Origin: Isochrysis galbana
Lineage: Eukaryota; Haptophyta; Isochrysidales; Isochrysidaceae
Reading direction: 5' to 3'
Length of the DNA: 64,000 nt
Assembly: GCA_018136815.1 (NCBI GenBank)
Contig: CM030933.1
Location: 6,363,137-6,427,136, forward strand
Shown here piece after piece: positions 55,506 through 64,000 of the stretch (positions within the stretch are counted from its first letter, which is position 1; the number at the start of each line of letters is the position of its first letter). The translations under genes were made by a program, and so were the position numbers. The notes under the pieces were generated by a model. That model saw only the letters and a program-made list of their open reading frames with translations, did no database searches and was not told the DNA's origin.

Positions 55506-55927
55506 ATCCAGTCAGGGACGGGAGGTAGGCTGGATGCCCATAATGTGCTTCAGGGCTGACGTGCAGAGCATTTAGTGCGTGGTGCGCTTTGGCCAGCTCA
55601 CGCATATGACTAGCGATAGGCACGCTTCATGAAGCTTCTCTTGGGGCGAGTGCATTAGATTTGCTGCAGCCGACGTGCGATTTCCCGCTTTATCCAATTT
55701 AGAACTCATCGAAACTGGCTGGGCGACTATGCTTCGAGAGACGGCCTCGGACAAAGATCTCGAACAGGTGTGGGCTTGGTGGAGTATGCCGGATGGCAGC
55801 TTGGAGAGCACCTTGTGGTTGGATGTCGTTCATGCCGCGATTGGCACTTGGCCTGTCTGCTAGGGAGTTGGTGGGCACTTGGCTTTCCCCTAGCCCAACG
55901 TAGGCTCTGATAACACAAAAGAATAAC
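55506..55927. other. Intergenic, nothing recognised
   Basis: 3' flank of the glucosidase II beta gene. Short ORFs on both strands are unsupported. Confidence 0.45.
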
Positions 55928-56320
55928 AACTAAGTTTATACTTAGTTCGCCCATGGCCATGGGGGGGTACCAGTCCCCCCCTTCTCTCCACTTCTCCCTC
56001 CCCTGCAGTGGGGGAGGGACCACCCACCCTCCTGACATGCCTTATGGCATAACTTATGGCTTGCCACGAGCACACACTGCTGCCCTGCTGACTGCTGACC
56101 AACTCTTCTCCCAACAGGCTCGCCTGGAACGCACGCCTTGGCCCTCGCGCCCTCGCTGGTCAGCCCATCGCTCTGACCAACCCAGGCGCGGCTTGCCTTC
56201 ATTTGGTCTCCTTTCCCTCCGGTTTCTTCCCCTCCCGCGGGGAGTCTCACCCTACCATGAGCCCCCCCCGCGAGAACCTCCGGCGCTAACATGTCTTCTT
56301 GCCCTGTGTCCTGTGTAGGT
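55928..56320. mobile_element. Foldback-family fragment (modules D and inverted C)
   Basis: Starts AACTAAGTTTATACTTAGTT followed by CGCCCATGG and a GC-rich block homologous to 57367-57600 (module D). It then contains GGCTTGCCTTCATTTGGTCT and CTCCTTTCCCTCC, the inverse of 62722-62786 (module C). Non-coding. Confidence 0.65.
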
Positions 56321-56324
56321 AAAA

Positions 56325-56465
56325 CAAAGAAAAAGGAACGAGGGGGGAGCGGCAGGGGGAGAGAGCGGAGATAGGGGTAGAGGCGATGGCGGCGCGATCG
56401 CGTGAGAATGTGAGTCACTAGTAGCACAGCGGACACCTTCAACCTTCAAGAATGTTTTTTTTTCT
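56325..56465. repeat. Dispersed repeat family R1 (inverted partial copy)
   Basis: AAAGAAAAAGGAACGAGGGG ... AGCGGACACCTTCAA ... AAGAATG followed by a T run, as at 33710-33845. The interval 56466-57290 beyond it is AT-rich and shows no gene. Confidence 0.6.
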
Positions 56466-57366
56466 ATTCATCGGTGAGCGATCGCGACCTCATTCATTTT
56501 TCGCCGCGCGGGAGGGGTTTGTTCATCGTATGATTCCGGAGTATTTACGTTAGTTTTCTGAGCCCCATGGTCGTTGGTTTTATTGGGTCTCTTGTAGTTG
56601 ATTTTGTAGCAACTTCGCCGAGTCCCTCCGCGTGACCCAGCGAGTCCCCCCGAGTTTCCGACCGAGTCTTCTATACCCCGAGTCAAAGAGTCAATACAAG
56701 TCAAGCACGCGCCTGAGCCACCCCCAGTCGCCTGCCACAACCACAACCCCCCACAAGCCTCCTTTCGCACTTCCGCGCCCTCCGTGCGTCTTTCGCAATG
56801 CCCGTAGTCACTTCCAACATTTCCAACATGAGTCCCGAGGGAAACTCCATGCGCTCCCCGCAACCCCGCAAGAACCGCGTTCCGCGCTAGCTGCCGGCGC
56901 GCCTTTGCAGGCAATCTCCAAAACGGGGATCAGCCTTGCTCTTGCTCAGACATGGCGGAGGTGTGTATCTCTCGTGGTAACCATGCCGTTTAGCTGTAGT
57001 CTATTGAACACTCTGAATATTTGATGGCGAAGAAGGCGAAATATTGAATTGATGTTGTAATGTTGCAAAAACACTATGAATATAGCTACTACTAAATATT
57101 ATATATGGCAATGCAAGAACTACAAACTACATTATAATTATGGAAATGAAAAGCTGTGGCTCACGTTGCCATAATTTTTATCATGGGGACAAAAGGATCC
57201 CATGGCAAAAACTACGTATTTGTGTATAAGAATTAAAAAAATTAAACCTTTTAATAGTCTCACCGCAGACGCGGCCGTGGACCCTCTACTTTCTACTCAC
57301 GTAGGAAACTTTCTACACCCCCACTTCCCCGGCCCTTCTCCCCCCGCCATAAGGCGACTTCCCCCG

Positions 57367-58895
57367 AACTAAGTTTATACTTAGTTCGCCCATGGGGAGG
57401 CACGAGCCCCCCCCCTCTCTCCACTCCTCCCCTGCCATGGGGGAGGAACCACCCGCTCTCCTGGCACGCCTGATGGCCTGCCAGGAGCACACTGCCCTGC
57501 TGACCCATCCCTCTCCCCACAGGCCCGCCTGACTCGCCCGCCCTGGCCCGTCGTGGCCTGCCCATCCCTCTGACCAGCTCCTCCTCCCCCTGGGCCCCCC
57601 TGATTAGGACCCCCCAGCCAGCTCCACTCGACTGGCAGGGGCTCGAGAGCCAGCGAGGGAGAGGCAGGAGGGGCCAGGGCCATGCCCCAGCCCCACCTGC
57701 CCCCTGAGCTGCGCTCCCAGGCCCCTGCTGGCCTCTTGGGGACCTGAAGAGGGGCCGCAGGCGCGCGCCATGGGCCCCCGCCGCAGGGAAGAGAGGAGGA
57801 AAAGGGAAGAGGGAGGGGAGGGGGGAGCGGCAGCTCTCCCCTCCGGCAGAAACGTGTCTTCTCGCCCCGTTTGGGTAAGAGAAGACGGAGGCGCCAGAGC
57901 CAGGAGGGAAGGGCCGCGGCTCGCCGCGGCCACTCGCCTCGGCGAGAGAGATTAGCGCTTCTGGGCTCCCATTCACGAGTGCCCCCCCCCCCCCGCGTTG
58001 CTTTTACCCGAAAGGGGTTTTCCCCCAGCGTGGACTCGAGGAGAGGACGCGCTGGGGTGCGCGGGGTCGGTGCGTGCACTGGGGGGAGGACAAATATCGG
58101 GGGGAGGGGGGCGGTGCCCCCTCCCCCCGGTAGCACTCGGACACCTGGCTCGTCAGGCATGGCGGGATTTCGGGACGGAAAAGTTGTGTCCAAATAGCTA
58201 GTGGGGTTGGCTAGGATATAACATTAATTATTTTATTTTATTTATTTAAGGCGACTTCCCCCGTGCACTACTAGGGGGATAGGGGTGAAGGGCTTAGATA
58301 TGGTCGGTGGCCCGCGCCCCCCCCCCGGTGATCATTGGTCATTTCCCCCCCTTCCTCCTGTGTCTCCGAGTGGGCGGCGGCCTCAGCCCCGACTTATCCT
58401 GTAAACAGGTGCGGGACTTACCTATTTTTCGGTGAGCGGAGCTCTCGCTCCGCCCACCCCCTTCTCCGCGCTCTCTCTCCCCTCTCCTGCGGCACGCGCG
58501 ATGGCGCGCCTGCGGCAGGCCTGCAGCTGCCCCTCGCGACCCCTGGAGGGTCCTGGAGGCCAGCTCTGGGGGCAGAGGTGGCTGGGACTGGGCCCTGGCC
58601 TCCCCTGCCTCTCCCTCGCTGGCGCTCCTGAGCCTCTGGGGCCCCCAATCTGCACCTGTCTGCCTGTCGACCAGGGGGGGGAGGGGGGGGTTGGAGCGAT
58701 GGGCTGGTCACGAGGGGCCAGGATGGGCGAATGGGGCGAGCCTGTGGGGAAGGGAGTGGGTCAGTAGGGCAGTGGCCTCCTGGCAAGCCATCAGGCGTGC
58801 CAGGAGGATGGGTGGTTCCTCCTCCATGGCAGGGGAGGAGTGGAGAGAGAGGGGGGCTCGTGCCCCCCCATGGGTCAACCAAGTATAAACTTAGT
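57367..58895. mobile_element. Large foldback element with modules A and B
   Basis: Module D at 57367-57600 (AACTAAGTTTATACTTAGTT then CGCCCATGGGG) is inverted at about 58690-58895 (...CCCCATGGGTCAACCAAG, TATAAACTTAGT), giving ~210-bp terminal arms. Inside lie module A (57738-57935), which recurs at 61302-61499 with about two differences by eye over 198 bp, and module B (57942-58228), which recurs at 62805-63099. There is no transposase-like ORF. Long ORFs on both strands through A and D are compositional shadows. Confidence 0.75.
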
Positions 58896-58915
58896 CGCGT
58901 ATTTGTGTATAAGAA

Positions 58916-58978
58916 AACTATGGACATCTGATGGCTCATATCTAGCTCCGTCCCATATATATTCGACGGAACGCGACC
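58916..58978. repeat. Dispersed ~55-bp repeat R2 (inverted copy)
   Basis: CTATGGACATCTGATGGCTC ... ATTCGACGGAACGCGAC, inverse of 1153-1210 and similar to 47719-47770. Confidence 0.6.
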
Positions 58979-59139
58979 TTACGCCTAATACCTATAGCCC
59001 AACAGACGAATATTCTAAGACTGGGTTCGAAGTGGGTGTCGGGCACGCAGCCTAGCACCTAGAAACCAAACTCTATTGTACAAGAAGGATTGGAGGCGTG
59101 ACAAGAAATACACAGCGCCGTCCCTCTTCCCTGCCATAT

Positions 59140-59856
59140 TCATACCAAGTGCAGTGGATTTTGTTTGTGCTGTTGCTGTTGTGCCCCTTCCGTTCCACCA
59201 GAAGTCCCGCAGGCGTAGACAGTTCCATTGGAATGACCGCAACACATGCTGGCAGCAGAGGTGGAATACATTTGATGGGTATCGGTCGCCGCCGTCGAAG
59301 TGACGGACAAGCAGCCAAATACTAAAAAGTAGTTAGGATCGCCAAATGCAACGGCAGAGGTCTGGTGATCAGCGGTGTGCACCGCACAGCAGACGGACGG
59401 TCCCCACTCCTTCAAAAGCGTCTGACGCGGCAAGGCACCTGCCCTGGCACCATCGATGAAGGCGTGCAAAGTGGGGAAGAGCAGCTCAATGGCTAGAATG
59501 AAAGGCACACATGCCATGGCAAGGATGAACGCCGGCAAGCAACAACAACCCACCTCGGCGACACAAATGCGGCAGTAGCCCGAAAGTATGCTGTCAGCCC
59601 TCTCGAGCATAGATAGGAGTGAAGTGACTGGCTGCGGGTGAACATGTGGGCCGGCCTGTGGCGGCAACTCCACGGAGAAGCTACCACCTGGCGGCACACC
59701 CAAAGGTATGGTGACTATGAAAGAGCCACGGGGATGATCGACGAGAATGCGATCTCCGGGGCCCATTCCGAGCGGTACCTGCAGCACCAGCCGCTCACGC
59801 ACCTCTTGTATTGTTGGAGCTTGCGATGACTCACTCCGTCGCTCTCGTTGTTGTTG

Positions 59857-59888
<32 letters not shown>

Positions 59889-60177
59889 AGTGCTGCTGCT
59901 GCTGCCGGGCATATGCGTCAATCCCGTACCGGAGCATCCTGGCGTACGATGAGCACATCGAGTGCACACGTGCGCCCGAACCGAAAACGAGCTTGAGAGG
60001 GTAGAAGAGGATGGCCGCGACGCCCACCAGGATCGAGCCCAGCACAATCCCCGGCAGGCTCAGCAAGAGCGTCGCCGCGTCAAGCGCGAGATGAGGCAGA
60101 CCCGCCAGCACAGTACCGCAGCTGCGCAACAGAGAAAGTGCGAGCCGGTCGAAATTGGAGAGGATGTAGAGGCACAT
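59140..60177 (-). CDS. Predicted membrane protein with VPxGVxPG-type repeats and polyQ
   Basis: Single-exon ORF. I take ATG 60177 (MCLYILSNFDRLALSLL) as the start (345 aa); the frame stays open to 60360 but the extra 61 residues look non-coding. Hydrophobic segments lie at LLLSLPGIVLGSILVGVAAI and, later, LPAFILAMACVPFILAIELL. Between them are a His/Gln run encoded by CAC and CAA repeats (plus-strand 59845-59905) and the soluble unit LVLQVPLGMGPGDRILVDHP, IVTIPLGVPPGGSFSVELPP. That VPxGVxPGDxxxV motif pair occurs in many protist proteins of unknown role. The protein is Cys-rich near the second membrane segment. No function assigned. Confidence 0.6.
59840..59910. repeat. (TTG)n/(GTG)n microsatellite within the membrane-protein gene
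   Basis: Triplet repeats encoding Gln and His runs on the minus strand; length polymorphism would change the protein without a frameshift. Confidence 0.85.
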
Positions 60178-61164
60178 TGAGGCGGTAGGGCCGTTGACGC
60201 TGCCCCCCCCCGCTCCTAGCCAACCAGCGGCGCGTGCAGGCAGGCTCCCTCTAGATCCGCACCACTCCCGCCGGCCGCCGCACGCTGTTGTCAGCAAATT
60301 CGGGAGCACGGCGCTGGGTTTGCCCTTTCGTTTCTCATAAATCTCTATGAATACCCCCATAGATATTCACATGAAATCGAGTAGAGGCTGGAGCTTCATG
60401 GACAAGACACTTTTCTATGAGTAAATACTGCTATGAAAACTGCCCCATTGACACCTACTCTAGAGAGAGGTTGCCCCAACTGTATGAAAGTTGTCTCTTG
60501 TGATTCCCTAGGCCGGTCTGCCCCCGTTTTTCTCATTGAGGTGGTGACTCACATGGACATTTTCCGTGCACGCACGCACGACGAAACCAAAAGACAGAAG
60601 AGACTCATGACTCATAGATCATAGACAGGCTCCAAGCCCAAGCACCGGCCTCGGCGGCGGCGGCGGGGCCGGTGTCAGAGCAAGGCTGATCTCACCTAAT
60701 TTTTTAAATTTTTAACAAATTTTTATTGGTCGCGGCGCGGCAAAGGAACGGGACTGGCGCTCACTCAAGACAGGACACCCTGCCGCGGCAAGCGCAAGCA
60801 CCCTTCCCCCCTTATGCCACCCAGCTCTTCACTAGCTTTCTACCTGCGCTAGCCAGAGCGCCCGTCCCCCCACACTCAGACAGCCCCCCACGCCAGGATC
60901 CTGTTTTGGTCTCGCAGGCAAGGGGGCCTAATGGGAGGGTGAGGAGCAACTCCTCGTAGAGGAGTTGTGGGGAAGGAGATGTCTGAGCGGGGGCGCTATA
61001 CCCTTGCACTAGGCATGGGCAGCGACGCCGCCTCAAGACATTTCTTCCCTCTTGTCTTAAGTCAGAATTTTTGGTGCTTGAAACAGAGGGCGAGGGGGTT
61101 TGTGCTTCTTGGGTTGGTTGTAGTTGGAAGAGGGAGTGGGAGAGGGAGTGAAGTGTTGATATAA

Positions 61165-61301
61165 TAATATAACTGAGCATTAGTACCACTACTCTCACTA
61201 GCCCTGGTACTAACACGACAACCCTTAGCGCACCTGCCCGTACAGCCAGGTGATAAAACTCCCAGCTAACGCGGTCGAATGCTTTTTCCCAGTCAAGACC
61301 T
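61165..61301 (-). mobile_element. LINE reverse-transcriptase scrap
   Basis: Minus strand encodes GLDWEKAFDRVSWEFYHLAV (about 61240-61301), the universal LINE RT motif D.EKAFDRV.W at the start of the palm, which includes a metal-binding Asp. The frame continues as low-quality sequence sharing the TAGTGGTACTAA-type junction with 3806-3895. It abuts module A at 61302 exactly. No catalytic YADD is nearby. Confidence 0.75.
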
Positions 61302-61499
61302 GGGGACCTGAAGAGGGGCCGCAGGCGCGCGCCATGGGCCCCCGCCGCAGGGAAGAGAGGAGGAAAAGGGAAGAGGGAGGGGAGGGGGGAGCGGCAGCTC
61401 TCCCCTCCGGCAGAAACGTGTCTTCTCGCCCCGTTTGGGTAAGAGAAGACGGGGGCGCCAGAGCCAGGAGGGAAGGGCCGCGGCTCGCCGTGGCCACTC
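61302..61499. repeat. Module A, second copy
   Basis: 198 bp matching 57738-57935 with about two substitutions visible (GGAGGC/GGGGGC and CGCCGCGG/CGCCGTGG). It ends at the same GCCACTC boundary. Confidence 0.85.
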
Positions 61500-61810
61500 A
61501 GACTAATGTGGTATTTCGAAATGGCGCCGCCAGATTTCAAAGTGGCTCGACGGGAGGTCGACTTTGGGTTAGAGTTTCGCGGGGTTGCGTTAGATTGTGT
61601 GGTGTTGTGTGGTGTGGGGAGGTGTGTGTGAGGCGGGTACCATGTATGCCGGTGGGTGCGTGTACGGCTCGGGTGGCGGGGGTCGCGGGGGTCGCGGGGG
61701 GCGCGGGGGTCGCGGGTACGTGAGATGGCGTTTACAAAAAAAGGGGATGGGACCCGGGAGATACCACGTATCCCCCGTCGGCGTTCGCTCCCGGCGGAGC
61801 GTCCCGCCCC

Positions 61811-62558
61811 GTGGTGAATACACGTGTCGCAGTGGTACCTGCAGATCTGATGACTGATTGGTTATCACGGAACAAAGTGAAAGGCGCTCACGGAAGCTTT
61901 TTTCGTTTCGTGCTCATAATGACACATAGAGACCTTGCCTTGTCGCTCCTTTACCATGGCTCTCCCACACCTGAGACGGGAGACCCAGGTATACACGAGT
62001 TCGAAGAGCACTGGCGAAGGATTCTCGCCCCTGAACCCGGTGTCCAAAAGTACGCGACCCGTGACAATGGCGGCGTGGGCTTTGTCGCGTCCGTTGCACA
62101 GCGCGATGACGGTAGGCACTTGGTCGATGTACACGGCGAAGCCTCGCATCACGCGTTCGTGTGCGAGGATGTGTTTGTTGGCATCAGCCACCTCTGCCCA
62201 TTGACTGTATTGTCAGGAGGGTACGACAGAGTGAACAAGCTCAATGAAGCAGGGAACTCTTTGCTCTTCTACATCGGCGACCTCAAGTACGTATGTATTC
62301 GTGGGCATCGAAGTGTTTGAATTTGAGGCCGTCGACGAGATCGTCGCATTCATATCGCCTGTAGGAGCGAACGACTTTCCGTATCCCTACGCCATTGATA
62401 AGACCGGTAGGCATTACCTCATGCTCGAAAAGAAGCAGGGGTACATTGACCCGTACCACAGCTTTTACGACATCGAAAAGAAGTTCAAGCTGACACACGA
62501 GGAGTGCGGTATACATCCGATGCACTCATTGAAGACGATCCTTTCAAGACAAGTGTGA
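61811..62558 (+). pseudogene. Giant-virus-like (NCLDV) hypothetical gene, frameshifted
   Basis: The first frame (61811-62320; possible ATG at 61919) carries YATRDNGGVGFVASV, EDVFVGISHLCPLT and LSGGYDRVNKLNEAGNSLLF. The second frame (to 62558) carries FVGIEVFEFEAVDEIVAFIS, SPVGANDFPYPYAIDKTG and YLMLEKKQGYIDP. This run of motifs (HDNGG..F.V, then FIG..P...T.FSGGYG, then GNSIL.., then F.SPVGNNDVPYPYAID) is characteristic of a hypothetical-protein family common in algal phycodna- and mimivirus genomes. The frames meet near 62287-62300, where a GTAT duplication (TACGTATGTATTC) shifts the reading frame by 4 nt. The break makes a decayed, endogenised copy most likely. It lies between modules A and B of a foldback element. 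Confidence 0.72.
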
Positions 62559-62721
62559 GGAGAGGTCCACGTCATGCGTGACGAGGAGGCCGCTGGAATT
62601 TTCATCGAGGGGGGCACGCACTAGTAACCATGCATCCCCTTGCTCACAGGAGCGCCCTCATGGTGAGCTAGGCCCGGTGTCCTAGGACCGAGCTTTTTTG
62701 TATTTGATGTTGCTCAGCCAG

Positions 62722-63099
62722 AGTCCCCACGGGAGGGGAAGAAAGGAAGAAACCTTGAGGGAAAGGAGACCAAATGAAGGCAAGCCGCCTTGCTTTCAGC
62801 TCTAGCGAGGGAGATTAGCGCTTCTGGGCCCCTATCTCACGAGTGCCCCCCCCCCCCCCCCCTGCGTTGCTTTTACCCGAAAGGGGTTTTCCCCCAGCGT
62901 GGACTCGAGGAGAGGACGCGCTGGGGTGCGCGGGGTCGGTGCATGCACTGGCACTGGGGGGAGGACATATATCGAGGGGAGGGGGCGGTGCCCCCACCCC
63001 CCGGTATCACTCGGGCACCTGGCCCGTCAGGCATGGCGGGATTCCGGGACTGAAACGTTATGTCCAATTAGCTAGTGGGGTTGGGTAGGATATAACATT
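62722..63099. repeat. Modules C and B, second copy
   Basis: 62722-62786 is the inverse of 56185-56250 (module C). 62805-63099 matches 57942-58228 (module B), with AGATTAGCGCTTCTGGGC, CCGAAAGGGGTTTTCCCCCA and GCATGGCGGGATTYCGGGAC shared. B here has a longer C run and an extra GGCACT. Confidence 0.8.
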
Positions 63100-63189
63100 G
63101 ATTATTATTATTAAACTTAGTTGAGCCCAGAATCTTGAAGAATCTTGACTTGAGACGTTTTAAAAACATAATTCGTGCCTCCCAAGGAG

Positions 63190-63325
63190 ATCCTGGGCCA
63201 GTAGTGCATGGTGGTCCCGCATGCCATGAGGCATGGCAGGAGGCGGTGGTTACTTGTTCCTTCCGCCCACATTATTGGAGCGCGAGTGGGGGGGGAGCTG
63301 AACTAAGTGCATAAACCTAGTTGCA
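63190..63325. repeat. Degenerate inverted module D
   Basis: ATGAGGCATGGCAGGAGGC, GGTGGTTACTTG and AACTAAGTGCATAAACCTAG weakly match the right arm of the foldback at 58690-58895. Confidence 0.4.
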
Positions 63326-63410
63326 AGTATATAAATGGTTGGGTATGGGTATGTTGCATGAGTGGAGACCATCATGCTCTCTAGACTATTTGTGCAAGCT
63401 ACCGTGGATT

Positions 63411-64000
63411 TTACCATCCAGTTGCTGACCAACTCAGCAAATCTGGATCGTTCACATCCTCCTCGGGGAGGCGAGTAGCATTGGCGGTTGAGACGGGAGG
63501 ATAGCTGCCGCGGGCCGCTGTCTTCTCTCGTGTGCTCCTGGTATCTGCCTCTATGCTCTCCAGCCCCGCTCCACCGTTGTGCTCGGAGGCACACATGTTG
63601 CTTCCCTCCTCGATGTCTGCAGTACAACTCATCGTGCACTGAGTTTGCAAGGCCATCTTGGTGCTGCCAAAGTTGCCATGAACACCACCACTCGTAGGAT
63701 GCATCGACAACCCAAAGCCCACCTCTGATGTCCGAGGCTCATTTTGCACACTCTGATCTTTGCTCGTCTGCTGCAGATGAGCACGGCTGTATCCGGTCCC
63801 CGCGTCGTCTAAATCCAATTCTAAAATCTGCCTGCCACGAGCAAGCGCAGCCCAGAGTGCCTTCCTTTGCTCGGGACCAAAGCCGTTTCCTGCCAACAGC
63901 ACCTCTTTGAGAGTTGGCGGCAATGGCGATGCGAAGGAATTCTCAAGAGCTCTCACGGCGATAGTTGAGCCTCCTCGACCAGCTCCACATCTCTGCAAGT
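63411..64000 (-). CDS. LRR-like protein, C-terminal part cut by window edge
   Basis: Minus-strand frame open from the window edge to the stop at 63411 (about 196 codons). Near the edge it reads RALENSFASPLPPTLKEVLL, AGNGFGPEQRKALWAALARG and RQILELDLDDAG. These match the LxxLxLxxNxLGxxGxxALAxAL pattern of RNI-type leucine-rich repeats. The following ~140 residues are Ser/Thr/Gly-rich and look disordered. The N-terminal repeats must lie beyond 64000. Function cannot be assigned. Confidence 0.6.
   Translation of the reverse strand, partial: LQRCGAGRGGSTIAVRALENSFASPLPPTLKEVLLAGNGFGPEQRKALWAALARGRQILELDLDDAGTGYSRAHLQQTSKDQSVQNEPRTSEVGFGLSMHPTSGGVHGNFGSTKMALQTQCTMSCTADIEEGSNMCASEHNGGAGLESIEADTRSTREKTAARGSYPPVSTANATRLPEEDVNDPDLLSWSATGW

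Noticed and set aside
57293-58193. Gly/Pro/Arg-rich minus ORFs of 227 and 270 aa
   Set aside because: They coincide with foldback modules A, B and D, and the same peptides reappear at 60812-61540 because module A is duplicated.
60812-61210. Possible further reverse-transcriptase sequence downstream of the WEKAFDRV motif
   Set aside because: The frame after the motif does not contain later RT motifs (no YADD or QG.P.SP in register); only the short scrap is supported.
1-64000. tRNA, rRNA, CRISPR arrays, bacterial operons or ribosome-binding sites
   Set aside because: I found no tRNA T-loop/box B contexts that fold, no rRNA signatures and no regular spacer arrays; the window is clearly intron-containing nuclear DNA.

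Overview
This window is nuclear DNA of a GC-rich, intron-containing eukaryote, most likely a photosynthetic protist. Genes are split by short GT-AG introns (mostly 76-480 nt, 18 of the 26 I modelled in phase 0). The products are eukaryotic: VPS18, PABPN1, N-myristoyltransferase, glucosidase II beta and LYAR. HCF101, a plastid [4Fe-4S] scaffold, points to a plastid-bearing lineage such as a haptophyte or stramenopile alga. I cannot fix the taxon from sequence alone.

Layout. 1-163 (-): 5' end of an HrpB-like DExH helicase cut by the window edge. 164-4430: dispersed repeats, a tandem array and a nested foldback element. 4431-8566 (-): VPS18. 8567-17473: repeat-rich, with a 209-bp hAT-like MITE with an 8-bp target duplication (9810-10018) and a transposon-like multi-ORF locus (10498-11653). 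17474-19653 (+): HCF101. 21106-22846 (-): four-RRM protein. 24638-26362 (+): NIT-domain protein. 27526-28288 (+): small unknown gene whose 3' end abuts a 5'-truncated LINE (28289-30181). 31125-33137 (-): PPR-like protein. 34213-36632 (-): EF-hand protein with a long disordered tail. 37542-38880 (+): protein with two SpoVS domains and a UAP56-binding-like N-terminus. 40676-41746 (-): LYAR. 42339-43464 (+): PABPN1. 44919-45353 (-): ankyrin fragment. 45752-46381 (+): unknown ORF. 48843-50837 (-): NMT. 51447-52316: 870-bp hAT-like element with 16-bp TIRs, 8-bp TSDs and a BED finger. 52710-55505 (+): glucosidase II beta with an embedded ShK-like domain and an RDEL terminus. 55928-63325: mosaic of foldback elements, a LINE reverse-transcriptase scrap, and a frameshifted giant-virus-like gene between two modules that lie adjacent in another copy. 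59140-60177 (-): membrane protein. 63411-64000 (-): partial LRR-like gene.

The host genes are unrelated housekeeping genes (vacuolar tethering, Fe-S assembly, mRNA 3'-end and export biology, ER glycan trimming, myristoylation) and form no operon-like system. The novelty lies in domain architectures (SpoVS pair plus UBM-like motif; ShK inside glucosidase II beta; EF-hand plus tail), intron oddities (a GC-AG intron; a stopless intron of 3n length) and the mobile elements. Many genes have a pyrimidine-rich leader on the coding strand just upstream of the start codon.
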